Shown here: positions 1 through 9,204 of the stretch, one piece after another
Layout of the letters: the number at the start of each line of letters is the position of its first letter
Numbering within the stretch: position 1 is the first letter of the stretch
Assembly (NCBI RefSeq): GCF_018275325.1
Contig: NZ_JAGVQR010000001.1
Span: 2,108,001 to 2,172,000 of the forward strand
Origin: Nocardioides palaemonis
Lineage (GTDB): Bacteria; Actinomycetota; Actinomycetes; Propionibacteriales; Nocardioidaceae
Length of the DNA: 64,000 bases
Reading direction: 5' to 3'
Notes under the pieces: model-generated
Databases searched by the model: none
What the model saw: only the letters and a program-made list of their open reading frames with translations
Told to the model about the DNA's origin: nothing
Program-made: the position numbers and the translations under genes

Positions 1-1
1 C

Positions 2-535
2 GCGGGCCGGCTGGTGCGGGTCGACCCGCGTACGCGGCGGGTCACCGCCCGGGCCGACATCGGCGTGGGCTCGCGGCTGGTGGCCGCGGGCCGCGAGGCC
101 CTCTGGGTCGCCGCGTTCGCCGACGACCGGGTGCTCCGGGTCGACCCGCGGACGCTCGAGGTGACGCGGGGCCCGAAGGTGTGCTCGGGGCCGCAGGGCA
201 TGGCCGAGCTCGACGGACGGCTCTGGGTGGCGTGCACCTTCGACGACCGGGTGGTGGCGATCGACCCGGCGACCCTGCGCGCGACCGCGGAGATCGACGT
301 CCCGGGCCTGCCCGACAGCGTCGTCGCGCACGACGGACGGCTGCTCGTGGTCGCGGAGGAGGGTCCCCGCCTGGTGGTGGTCGACCCGGGGTCGGCGAGC
401 GTGGTCGATGAGGTGGTCCTCGGCGACGCCACGGCGCTCTACGACAGCGCCAACCTCGACGTGGCGGTCGCCGGCGACGAGGTGTGGGTGACCTCGTTCA
501 CGTCCGACCTGGTCCACCACGTCCCGGTGCCGTGA
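2..535 (+). CDS. YncE-like beta-propeller protein, 3' part
   Basis: The frame is open from the window edge, so the true start lies upstream; about 178 residues are visible. The protein is built of repeated segments of roughly 40 residues, each ending in a strand like 'RVLRVDPRTLEVT', 'RVVAIDPATLRAT' or 'RLVVVDPGSASVV'. This is the signature of YVTN/YncE or SMP-30-like beta-propeller blades, usually secreted or periplasmic binding proteins. No catalytic residue can be named. It ends nine bases before the convergent thiamine-binding gene. Whether it has a signal peptide or lipobox cannot be seen from here. Confidence 0.7.
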   Translation, partial: AGRLVRVDPRTRRVTARADIGVGSRLVAAGREALWVAAFADDRVLRVDPRTLEVTRGPKVCSGPQGMAELDGRLWVACTFDDRVVAIDPATLRATAEIDVPGLPDSVVAHDGRLLVVAEEGPRLVVVDPGSASVVDEVVLGDATALYDSANLDVAVAGDEVWVTSFTSDLVHHVPVP

Positions 536-544
536 GCGGCAGCG

Positions 545-844
545 TCAGTCCCGCAGCGCCTGCTCGATCCGCTCCACCTTGGCGGTGAGCTGGCCGTCGT
601 AGCCCGGGCGGATGTCGGCCTTGAGCACGAGGCCGACCCGCGGGGACACCTCGGCGACGACGTCGACGGCCCTCTTCACCACGGCCATCACCTCGTCCCA
701 CTCCCCCTCGATGTTGGTGAACATCGCGTTGGTCTCGTGGGGCAGGCCCGACTCGCGGACCACGCGGACCGCGGCGGCCACCGCCTCGGTCACCGACCCG
801 GTCGGGTCGCTGGACATGGGCGAGAGCGAGAAGGCCACGATCAT
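545..844 (-). CDS. Thiamine-binding protein, MTH1187/YkoF family
   Basis: This 99-residue protein starts MIVAFSLSPMSSDP and contains 'LPHETNAMFTNIEGEWDEVM', typical of the small MTH1187 (UPF0045) family. The fold is ferredoxin-like and family members bind thiamine or hydroxymethylpyrimidine. It is cytoplasmic and full length. The ATG at 844 is preferred over an upstream in-frame start because TAGCGT lies seven bases before it, as in other leaderless starts here. An 18-bp palindrome overlaps the expected -35 zone, suggesting repression. No TPP riboswitch is visible. Confidence 0.85.
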   Translation of the reverse strand: MIVAFSLSPMSSDPTGSVTEAVAAAVRVVRESGLPHETNAMFTNIEGEWDEVMAVVKRAVDVVAEVSPRVGLVLKADIRPGYDGQLTAKVERIEQALRD

Positions 845-851
845 GCGGCCC

Positions 852-857
852 ACGCTA
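852..857 (-). promoter_or_regulatory. Leaderless -10 box (TAGCGT)
   Basis: The box ends seven bases before the ATG of the thiamine-binding gene, which would place the transcript start at the start codon. Confidence 0.55.
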
Positions 858-875
858 GGCCACGCCGTCGGCGCC

Positions 876-893
876 CCCACCCGCGCGGGTGGG
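876..893. promoter_or_regulatory. 18-bp perfect palindrome, candidate operator
   Basis: CCCACCCGCGCGGGTGGG is perfectly symmetric about 884/885. It lies between the divergent thiamine-binding and hydrolase genes, 32-49 bases upstream of the thiamine-binding start, where the -35 element would be. This position suits a repressor operator. GC richness makes chance more likely than for an AT-containing site. Confidence 0.45.
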
Positions 894-973
894 CGTGCCA
901 TCCGGACCGCTGCCTACGGTCGAAGGATCCGTGAGCGGTCCCGCACAGGCGGGGCCCGGACGAAAGGAACACC

Positions 974-1810
974 GTGCCCGAAGTCACCGCACACTCCGGT
1001 CTCCTCAGCTCCACGAAGGTCCACGTCGAGGACTCGGGTGGCTCCGGCCGGCCCGTCGTGCTGATCCACGGCTGGCCCCTCTCCGGCGAGTCGTGGAGCG
1101 AGCAGGTCGGCCCGCTGACCGCGGCCGGCCACCGCGTCGTCGCCTACGACCGTCGCGGCTTCGGCCGCAGCGACAAGCCGTCGAAGGGATACGACTACGA
1201 CACCCTCGCCGACGACCTCGAGGGCGTCCTGTCCGAGCTCGACCTCTCCGACGTCACGCTGGTCGGCTTCTCGATGGGCGGTGGCGAGGTCGCGCGCTAC
1301 GTCGCTCGGCACGGCGAGGACCGGATCCACTCGGTCGTCTTCGCCGGTGCGGTCCCGCCGTACCTGATGCAGACCGACGACAACCCGGACGGCCCGCTCA
1401 CCGCGGACGCGGCCCAGCAGATGGAGGACGGCCTGAAGGCCGACCGCACCGCGTTCTTCGACGGGTTCACCCGCGACTTCTTCACCGCGAACGGCGAGCT
1501 GAAGGTCACTGAGGAGCAGCGCCAGCAGGCCATCGCGCTGGCCCACCAGAGCGACCAGACGGCCGCCCTCGGCTGCATGGAGGCGTTCGGCACCACCGAC
1601 TTCCGCGACGACCTCACCAAGATCACGGTCCCGACGCTCGTCATCCACGGCGACTCGGACGGCATCGTGCCGCTCGAGGGCTCCGGACAGCGGACCCACG
1701 AGGCGGTGGCGGGCTCCGAGCTCGTCGTCGTCGGGGGCGCCCCGCACGGCTTCAACGTCAGCCACGCCGACGAGTTCAACCGTGCCCTGGTCGACTTCCT
1801 CGCGCGCTGA
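974..1810 (+). CDS. Alpha/beta hydrolase (chloroperoxidase-like)
   Basis: A 278-residue single-domain alpha/beta hydrolase. The oxyanion motif HGWPLSGESW is near residue 32 and the nucleophile elbow GFSMGGGEV has Ser100. The acid is in 'HGDSDGIVPL' (about 227-229) and the catalytic His in 'GAPHG' (about 258). The set matches cofactor-free 'non-heme chloroperoxidase' type esterases; the natural substrate cannot be read. The GTG start follows a good ribosome-binding site (GAAAGGAAC). A TACGGT at 915-920 could be the -10 box of a leadered transcript. It ends just before a cluster of palindromes that could act as terminators. Confidence 0.9.
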   Translation: MPEVTAHSGLLSSTKVHVEDSGGSGRPVVLIHGWPLSGESWSEQVGPLTAAGHRVVAYDRRGFGRSDKPSKGYDYDTLADDLEGVLSELDLSDVTLVGFSMGGGEVARYVARHGEDRIHSVVFAGAVPPYLMQTDDNPDGPLTADAAQQMEDGLKADRTAFFDGFTRDFFTANGELKVTEEQRQQAIALAHQSDQTAALGCMEAFGTTDFRDDLTKITVPTLVIHGDSDGIVPLEGSGQRTHEAVAGSELVVVGGAPHGFNVSHADEFNRALVDFLAR

Positions 1811-1826
1811 GCCGTGCCCGCGCTGG

Positions 1827-1918
1827 CCCTTGAGTCTCCTGGAGACTCAAGGGCATGAACGGTTGAGTCTCCAGCAGACTCAAGGGGCGAGTGGCGGTTG
1901 AGTCTCTCGGGGACTCAG
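1827..1918. repeat. TGAGTC/GACTCA palindrome cluster 1 (3 copies)
   Basis: Three inverted repeats with core TGAGTC...GACTCA. Copy 1 (1827-1853) has 13-bp perfect arms CCCTTGAGTCTCC and their complement around a single central base. Copy 2 (1863-1883) has TTGAGTCT/AGACTCAA around five bases. Copy 3 (1899-1917) is imperfect. They fill the gap between the convergent hydrolase and DUF3105 genes. Related clusters occur at 15821-15968 and 25092-25226. Confidence 0.85.
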
Positions 1919-1946
1919 CCGCCCAGGGCCCTGGAACCGAGGGCGA

Positions 1947-2570
1947 TCAGGCGTTCGTGCCCTCGCCGGGCAGCGCGCCCTGCGGGTCGGGCGTGCCGCC
2001 CTGGCAGCTCACGCCGAACTCGGGCGCGGTGTGCCCGTCGCCGTACTCCTCGAGGAAGAGCGCCAGGCGACGGTCGTCAGCCCCATCGAGCTCGAGCTGG
2101 GCGCCCCAGACGGTCACGACGACCGGTGACGGGAGGTCCTCGCGCGGCGACATGATGCCGTTGTCCGGCAGCGCGTCGGCGAGGCGCTCGAGGTCGGCGG
2201 TGGGCAGCGACGGGTCGTGGGTGATCCACACCGACCCGTGCTCGAGGTCGTGCACCGCGTTCTCCTCGCGCACGGGCTCGTCGTAGACGCCGCAGTCGAG
2301 CCAGATCGGGGCGTGCGGACCACCGGCCGGCGGGTCCTGCGGGTACGCCACGTCGCCCGCGGTGTGTGCCCGGTCCTCGATGTCGTAGGTCCGGACCAGG
2401 GTGAGGTCGAGGGCCCTGCGTGCCGCCTCGTCGCCGCGGATCGCGCGGTCCACCAGCGGCGCGACCAGCGCGCCACCGAGCACCACGATCGCGAGGGCGG
2501 ACGAGAGCACCAGCGGGAGGTGGCTCGGCGCGGCAGGCTCGGGCTGCCCGGGCTCGTCGTCCTCGATCAC
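1947..2570 (-). CDS. DUF3105 membrane-anchored protein
   Basis: A 207-residue protein with one N-terminal membrane segment (about 19-40) and an outside domain containing 'DCGVYDEPVREENAVHDLEH' and 'SVWITHDPSLP', the conserved core of DUF3105. The function of the family is unknown. The GTG start overlaps the stop of the sigma-factor gene by four bases (GTGA), so the two are translationally coupled. It is the last gene of a three-gene operon with a sigma factor and a membrane propeller protein. A role in the same signalling circuit is only an inference from position. Confidence 0.85.
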   Translation of the reverse strand: MIEDDEPGQPEPAAPSHLPLVLSSALAIVVLGGALVAPLVDRAIRGDEAARRALDLTLVRTYDIEDRAHTAGDVAYPQDPPAGGPHAPIWLDCGVYDEPVREENAVHDLEHGSVWITHDPSLPTADLERLADALPDNGIMSPREDLPSPVVVTVWGAQLELDGADDRRLALFLEEYGDGHTAPEFGVSCQGGTPDPQGALPGEGTNA

Positions 2571-3073
2571 CGGGTCAGGCTACCGGCGCCCTCCGCGGCC
2601 CCGTCGTCGACCGGCAGCGCCTGCCGCAGCCGCGCCAGCGCGTCGCGGGTCTGGGACTTCACGGTCCCGGGCCGGATCCCGAGGGTCGCGGCGATCTCGG
2701 CCTCGCTCAGGCCCTCGTAGTAGCGCAGCACCAGCACGGCGCGCTGGCGCGGCGCGAGCGTCGCGAGGGCGGCACGCACCGCGAGCAGGTCGTCCTGGTC
2801 GGGGGCGTCGGCGAGCGGCTCGGGGAGCACGTCGGCGGCCTGCTCGCGCCAGCGGCGCCGCCGCCACCGCGTGACGTTCTCGTGGACCATCGTGCGGCGG
2901 ACGTATGCCTCGGGGTCGTCGCGGATCCGGCGCCAGTGCGGCACCGCCTTCACCAGGGTCGCCTGCACGAGGTCCTCGGCGTCCTGCGCGTGACCGGTGA
3001 GCAGGTACGCCGTGCGCAGCAGCGCCGCCTGGCGGGCCACCACGAACTCGGCGAACCCCTCAGGCGTGGCCAC
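2567..3073 (-). CDS. SigE-family ECF-type RNA polymerase sigma factor
   Basis: A 168-residue sigma factor. Region 2 (about 7-75) reads 'LLRTAYLLTGHAQDAEDLVQ' and region 4 (about 103-158) 'LAPRQRAVLVLRYYEGLSEA' followed by 'GIRPGTVKSQTRDALARLR'. This is the actinobacterial SigE-family pattern (SigE of Streptomyces in the TIGR02983 sense). The start is GTG and the 5' end overlaps the upstream membrane-protein gene by 14 bases. The likely antagonist is the upstream membrane protein, which is unusual because anti-sigma genes normally follow the sigma gene. The target promoter is unknown. Confidence 0.9.
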   Translation of the reverse strand: MATPEGFAEFVVARQAALLRTAYLLTGHAQDAEDLVQATLVKAVPHWRRIRDDPEAYVRRTMVHENVTRWRRRRWREQAADVLPEPLADAPDQDDLLAVRAALATLAPRQRAVLVLRYYEGLSEAEIAATLGIRPGTVKSQTRDALARLRQALPVDDGAAEGAGSLTR

Positions 3074-4427
3074 GTCGCCCCCTCCACCTCAGCACCCGCC
3101 AGAGGGCGAGGCCGGCGACCAGCACCCCGACGCCGACCAGGCGCGGGTCCGGAGCGAACGGTGGGTCGGGCGCCGGGACGAGCTCCGCCGCCCAGGCGTC
3201 GGCCGCGACCTGCGGCGTGTTCCCGGAGACCTCCAGGAGGTCGGTCGTCTCGCCCGTGCCCAGGTCCAGCGACGACGCCTGCAACACCTGCGACGGCCGC
3301 CCGTCCTCGCCCTCGGCCACCGAGGCGACGACGACCTGGCTCGGGGACCGCCACCCCAGCACGTCGAAGGCCAGGACGTCGTCGACCACCCGGAGGCGGA
3401 CCACACCGTCCTCGACCGCTCCGACGACCAGCTGGTCGGGCTCCCCGGTCGAGACGGTCGCGTCCGGCCGGAGCAGGGCGACGACGCTCGCACCGTCCGG
3501 CGACAGCGTGGCGCTGACGACGCCGGCGGATGGCGGAGCGCCGGACGGCAGCACGAGGTCGAGCGTCCGGCGCTCGTCGCCGCTGACCACGACCAGGCCA
3601 CGGCGTCGGGGATACGCGACGAACCCGTCCGGTGCGCTCCGCACCTCGAGCGGGCTCACGCGGGCCTCGGCACCGGTCGGCACGCCGCGCTCGCCGCTCG
3701 CGAAGTCCCAGCGGCGGGTGGCGATGTCCGTCCCACCGACCGCGGTCTCCCCGAACCGCGTGACCTGGCCGGCCGACCACCACAGCACGTCACCTGCCCA
3801 GGCGAGCCCGTTCGTCGCCAGCCCGTGCTCGGTGTCGAGCCTCCAGACGTCCCGGTCGCCGGTACGGAGGTCGAGGACGGCGACCCCGACCGCGGGCTGC
3901 GTGTCCTCGACCGTCGGGCCGCCCATCGTCAGTGGCTCGCCCGGCACCTCGCCCGTGACCCAGTACGCCAGGCGCCAGCCATCGGCCGACAGCGCCGGAG
4001 CGTCCACCGTGTCCGCCGCGTCGGGCAGGTCGAGGAAGCGCGACTCGCCCGTCGTCGCGGACACGCCCCACCACGCGGCCCGGCTCGACCACAGGCCCGA
4101 CCTGGTCCCGAAGCCGACAGCGGAGAGACGTCCCGGCGCCTCCGGGAAGGCGGGCTCCCAGCCGCCGGGCTGGCGGAGCAGGTCGGGCAGCACCATGCTC
4201 GCGGCGGCGTCCGCCACCTGCGCGTCCTGGACCCGCTGGAGCACCAGTGGGGCGGTCGTGGCGCCGAGCAGCCCGACGACGAGGACCGCGGCGACCGCGG
4301 CCGCACCGCGCAGCCGCTGCCGCCGACGACCACGCGACCACACCGCGTCGGCGTCGACCCCGTGCGCCGGCGCGTGCGCGGCGAGGCGCTCGAGCCGGTC
4401 GACGACGTCGGTGGGCGGTGCGGTCAT
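3060..4427 (-). CDS. Membrane-tethered WD40/TolB-like propeller protein, putative anti-sigma partner
   Basis: 455 residues. A short cytoplasmic N-terminus ('DVVDRLERLAAHAPAHGVDA') precedes a basic stretch and a transmembrane segment (about 40-60). A large external domain follows with repeated beta-propeller-like strands ('GWRLAYWVTGEV', 'LSPDGASVVALL', 'VLGWRSPSQVVVAS'), then a second hydrophobic segment near the C-terminus and a basic tail. The layout resembles SigE-operon proteins in which a membrane sensor controls the sigma factor. There is no classic zinc anti-sigma HxxxCxxC motif. The ATG at 4427 is chosen for its GAGGAG ribosome-binding site. Function is inferred from operon position. 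Confidence 0.65.
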   Translation of the reverse strand: MTAPPTDVVDRLERLAAHAPAHGVDADAVWSRGRRRQRLRGAAAVAAVLVVGLLGATTAPLVLQRVQDAQVADAAASMVLPDLLRQPGGWEPAFPEAPGRLSAVGFGTRSGLWSSRAAWWGVSATTGESRFLDLPDAADTVDAPALSADGWRLAYWVTGEVPGEPLTMGGPTVEDTQPAVGVAVLDLRTGDRDVWRLDTEHGLATNGLAWAGDVLWWSAGQVTRFGETAVGGTDIATRRWDFASGERGVPTGAEARVSPLEVRSAPDGFVAYPRRRGLVVVSGDERRTLDLVLPSGAPPSAGVVSATLSPDGASVVALLRPDATVSTGEPDQLVVGAVEDGVVRLRVVDDVLAFDVLGWRSPSQVVVASVAEGEDGRPSQVLQASSLDLGTGETTDLLEVSGNTPQVAADAWAAELVPAPDPPFAPDPRLVGVGVLVAGLALWRVLRWRGRRGHA

Positions 4428-4524
4428 GGGGTGCTCCTCGGGTGCGGTGGACAGCCTCACACCTCCACACGCCGCGAGGTGGCCGACCGGAGGGGTCCAC
4501 CGGGCAAATTCCGCCGGGAATGCC

Positions 4525-4562
4525 GACGGGCCGCGTCCGGGAGGTCCCGGACGCGGCCCGTC
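4525..4562 (-). terminator. Strong hairpin terminator downstream of acnA
   Basis: 17-bp perfect arms (GACGGGCCGCGTCCGGG and its complement) surround a four-base loop, 20 bases past the acnA stop. There is no T-run, as is common for actinobacterial hairpins. It may also insulate the divergent propeller/sigma operon. Confidence 0.8.
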
Positions 4563-4582
4563 AGGGTCCGCTCAGCAGCGTG

Positions 4583-7273
<2,691 letters not shown>

Positions 7274-7369
7274 CAGCCATCTCCTCGGGGATCTCGTGGG
7301 TACGCCGCCATCCTGCCCTCGCTGGCGAGGTGACGGGAAGGCGCACGTCCCGCATCTTCAGACGTCGCA

Positions 7370-7389
7370 GTATCTTGACGTCAAGATAC
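7370..7389. promoter_or_regulatory. 20-bp perfect palindrome upstream of acnA
   Basis: GTATCTTGACGTCAAGATAC is perfectly symmetric and AT-rich against its surroundings. It lies between acnA and a divergent kinase gene. On the acnA strand it contains TTGACG, a good -35 hexamer, with a weak GAAGAT 19 bases further on, so a bound protein would block acnA. From memory, the MarR-family protein TamR controls aconitase genes in Streptomyces through palindromes of this general size; whether this is its site is not shown. Confidence 0.65.
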
Positions 7390-7411
7390 CACAGAGCGCG
7401 ATGCCCCTCGG

Positions 7412-7417
7412 TACCCT
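7412..7417 (+). promoter_or_regulatory. Leaderless -10 box (TACCCT)
   Basis: The box ends six bases before the GTG of the P-loop kinase gene. There is no ribosome-binding site, which agrees with leaderless translation. Confidence 0.5.
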
Positions 7418-7423
7418 CCCGGC

Positions 7424-7954
7424 GTGCCGGTACTCCTCCACCTCAACGGTCCCTCCGGCGTCGGCAAGTCGACCCTGGCCCGCGCGCACGCCGCCGCCCA
7501 CCCCGGGACGCTGCTGTGCGACATCGACGAGCTGCGGTCGTGGGTGTCGGGCTGGGAGGACGACTTCGTCGGCACCGGCGAGGCGGTCCGGCAGACCGCG
7601 CTCGCACTGATGACGGCCTACCTCCGCAGCGGGCGCGACGTGGTGCTCCCCCAGCTCATCGTGACCCCGGCCCAGGTGGAGCGGTTCGAGGCGGCCGCGG
7701 CCGAGGCGGGAGCGACCTACGTCGGCGTCGTGCTCGACGTCGCGCCCGACACGCTGCTCGAGCGGCTCCACGCCCGCGAGGTCACGCCCGTCACCGCGGT
7801 GATCTCGCGGATCATCGAGGAGCGCGGGGGCGACCCGCTGGTCCTCGAGGGACGCCGGCAGCTCCTCGACCTGGCGGGCGAGCGGGACTGGCCGGTGGTC
7901 GACACCACCGACCGGGACGCGGCGCTCGACGCGCTCGCCCGGCTGGTCGACTAG
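7424..7954 (+). CDS. P-loop kinase-like ATPase (AAA_33/zeta-like)
   Basis: A 176-residue protein with Walker A GPSGVGKST (about 8-16), 'LLCDIDELRSWVSGWEDDF' with an acidic pair, and a lid-like stretch 'LLERLHAREVTPVTAVISR'. This is typical of small P-loop kinases related to gluconate kinase, chloramphenicol phosphotransferase and zeta toxin. The phosphate acceptor cannot be deduced. No antitoxin-like partner gene is adjacent, so a toxin role is not supported. Its stop codon overlaps that of the convergent methyltransferase gene within the tetramer CTAG. Confidence 0.75.
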   Translation: MPVLLHLNGPSGVGKSTLARAHAAAHPGTLLCDIDELRSWVSGWEDDFVGTGEAVRQTALALMTAYLRSGRDVVLPQLIVTPAQVERFEAAAAEAGATYVGVVLDVAPDTLLERLHAREVTPVTAVISRIIEERGGDPLVLEGRRQLLDLAGERDWPVVDTTDRDAALDALARLVD

Positions 7955-9204
7955 CGGCGCTCCAGGAGCGCGACGCACTCCACGTGGTGGGTCATCGGGA
8001 ACAGGTCGAGGGCGCGGACCGCGGTGAGCTCGTAGCCGTGCTCGGCGAAGATCGCGACGTCGCGGCCGAGCGCGGCGGGGTCGCAGGCGACGTACGCCAC
8101 GGCGCGAGGGCGGCGGTCGACCACCTGCTCCACGACGGCCCGCTTCGCGCCCTCGCGCGGCGGGTCGAGCACGACGAGGTCGAACGGCTCGTCGTGGCCG
8201 TGGCGCAGGACCCGGTCGACCGGGCCGCACTCGACGTGGGCGCGCTCCAGCCCGGCCAGGTTGGCCTTCGCGTGCCGGCAGGCGTCGCGGTCGGCCTCGA
8301 CCGCGACGATCCGGGCACCGGTGGCCGCGCCGAGGAAGCGGGCGAACAGGCCGACGCCGGCGTAGAGGTCGAGCGCCCGCTCCCCCGGATGCGGGTCCAG
8401 CAGGTCCATCACCGTCTCCACCAGGACACGCGGTGCCTCGGGGTGGACCTGCCAGAAGCCGTCAGCCGCGACGGTGAAGGCGTGGGTGGCGCCAGCGGCT
8501 GTGACGTCGTGGGTGACGGGGTCTCGTGACGGGCGCTGCGCGCCCTCCTCGACCAGCGATTGGGGCTGCGCTCCCTCCTCGACCAACGGTTGGCGCTGCG
8601 CGCCCTCCTCGACCAACGGTTGGGGCCGGGCGCCCTCGGCGGCGATCAGGCAGTCGTCGACGGGGACCAGGGCGTGCGAGCGGTGGGCGCGCATCGCCGG
8701 CGTGCCGTCCGGGAGGGCGGCGTAGCGCTGGCGGGTGCGCCACCGCAGGCCTTCGTCGGGACGTCCCGGGACCGGGACGGCCTCGACGTGCAGGCCCGAC
8801 ACGAGGTCGGAGCCGGCGTCGAGGCGGCCGAGCCGCACCAGCTGCTCGCGCACCACGGCGGTCTTGAGGTCGCGCTGGGCGGGCAGCGCGACGTGCTGGA
8901 AGTCGCAGCCGCCGCAGAGGCCGGGGCCGGCGACCGGGCACGGCGAGTCGACGCGGTCGGCGGACGGCTCGAGGACGGTGACGGCGTCACCGCGCCAGAA
9001 GCGGTCGCCGTCGGTGCCCTCGGTGACCTGCACGACGACCCGCTCGCCGGGCAGCGCGTGCCGCACGAAGACCACGCGGGCGTCCGGCTCCGGGAGCCGG
9101 GCGACGCAGTGGCCGCCGTGGGCGACCGGGCCGACCTCGACCTCGAACCGCTCGCCGACCCGGGACCGGCCACGGGCCTTGCGGGGCCGCGCGTTCCGGC
9201 TCAC
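7951..9204 (-). CDS. Class I SAM-dependent 5-methyluridine RNA methyltransferase (RlmD/TrmA family)
   Basis: 417 residues. A TRAM domain covers about 15-75. Four cysteines of a [4Fe-4S] site follow: Cys89, Cys97, Cys100 ('CPVAGPGLCGGC') and Cys185 ('VDDCLIA'). The SAM motif is DLYAGVGLF (about 289-297), then DPPREG (about 347) and the catalytic Cys374 in 'YVACDP'. It probably methylates U to m5U in rRNA or tRNA; which site is unclear. An in-frame tandem repeat of three decapeptides sits at about residues 195-224, between Cys185 and the catalytic domain. The GTG start overlaps the permease stop by four bases. From memory it corresponds to Rv2689c. Confidence 0.9.
   Translation of the reverse strand: MSRNARPRKARGRSRVGERFEVEVGPVAHGGHCVARLPEPDARVVFVRHALPGERVVVQVTEGTDGDRFWRGDAVTVLEPSADRVDSPCPVAGPGLCGGCDFQHVALPAQRDLKTAVVREQLVRLGRLDAGSDLVSGLHVEAVPVPGRPDEGLRWRTRQRYAALPDGTPAMRAHRSHALVPVDDCLIAAEGARPQPLVEEGAQRQPLVEEGAQPQSLVEEGAQRPSRDPVTHDVTAAGATHAFTVAADGFWQVHPEAPRVLVETVMDLLDPHPGERALDLYAGVGLFARFLGAATGARIVAVEADRDACRHAKANLAGLERAHVECGPVDRVLRHGHDEPFDLVVLDPPREGAKRAVVEQVVDRRPRAVAYVACDPAALGRDVAIFAEHGYELTAVRALDLFPMTHHVECVALLERR
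8532..8621 (-). repeat. In-frame 30-bp tandem repeat (3 units) inside the RNA methyltransferase gene
   Basis: Three 30-bp units at 8532-8561, 8562-8591 and 8592-8621 differ by only a few bases and encode three near-identical decapeptides (QPLVEEGAQR type). On the coding strand a unit reads ggttggtcgaggagggcgcg... The flank toward 8520 reads 'gtcacgagacc', matching the outer end of the short dispersed repeat also seen at 33647-33740. The length is a multiple of three, so the frame is kept. Confidence 0.9.

Noticed and set aside
7424..7954. P-loop kinase as a zeta-type toxin
   Set aside because: No antitoxin-like gene is adjacent, and the motif set fits many small-molecule kinases.
8532..8621. 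30-bp repeats as a possible CRISPR array
   Set aside because: Units are directly tandem without spacers and encode decapeptides in frame inside a methyltransferase gene; no cas gene is present.
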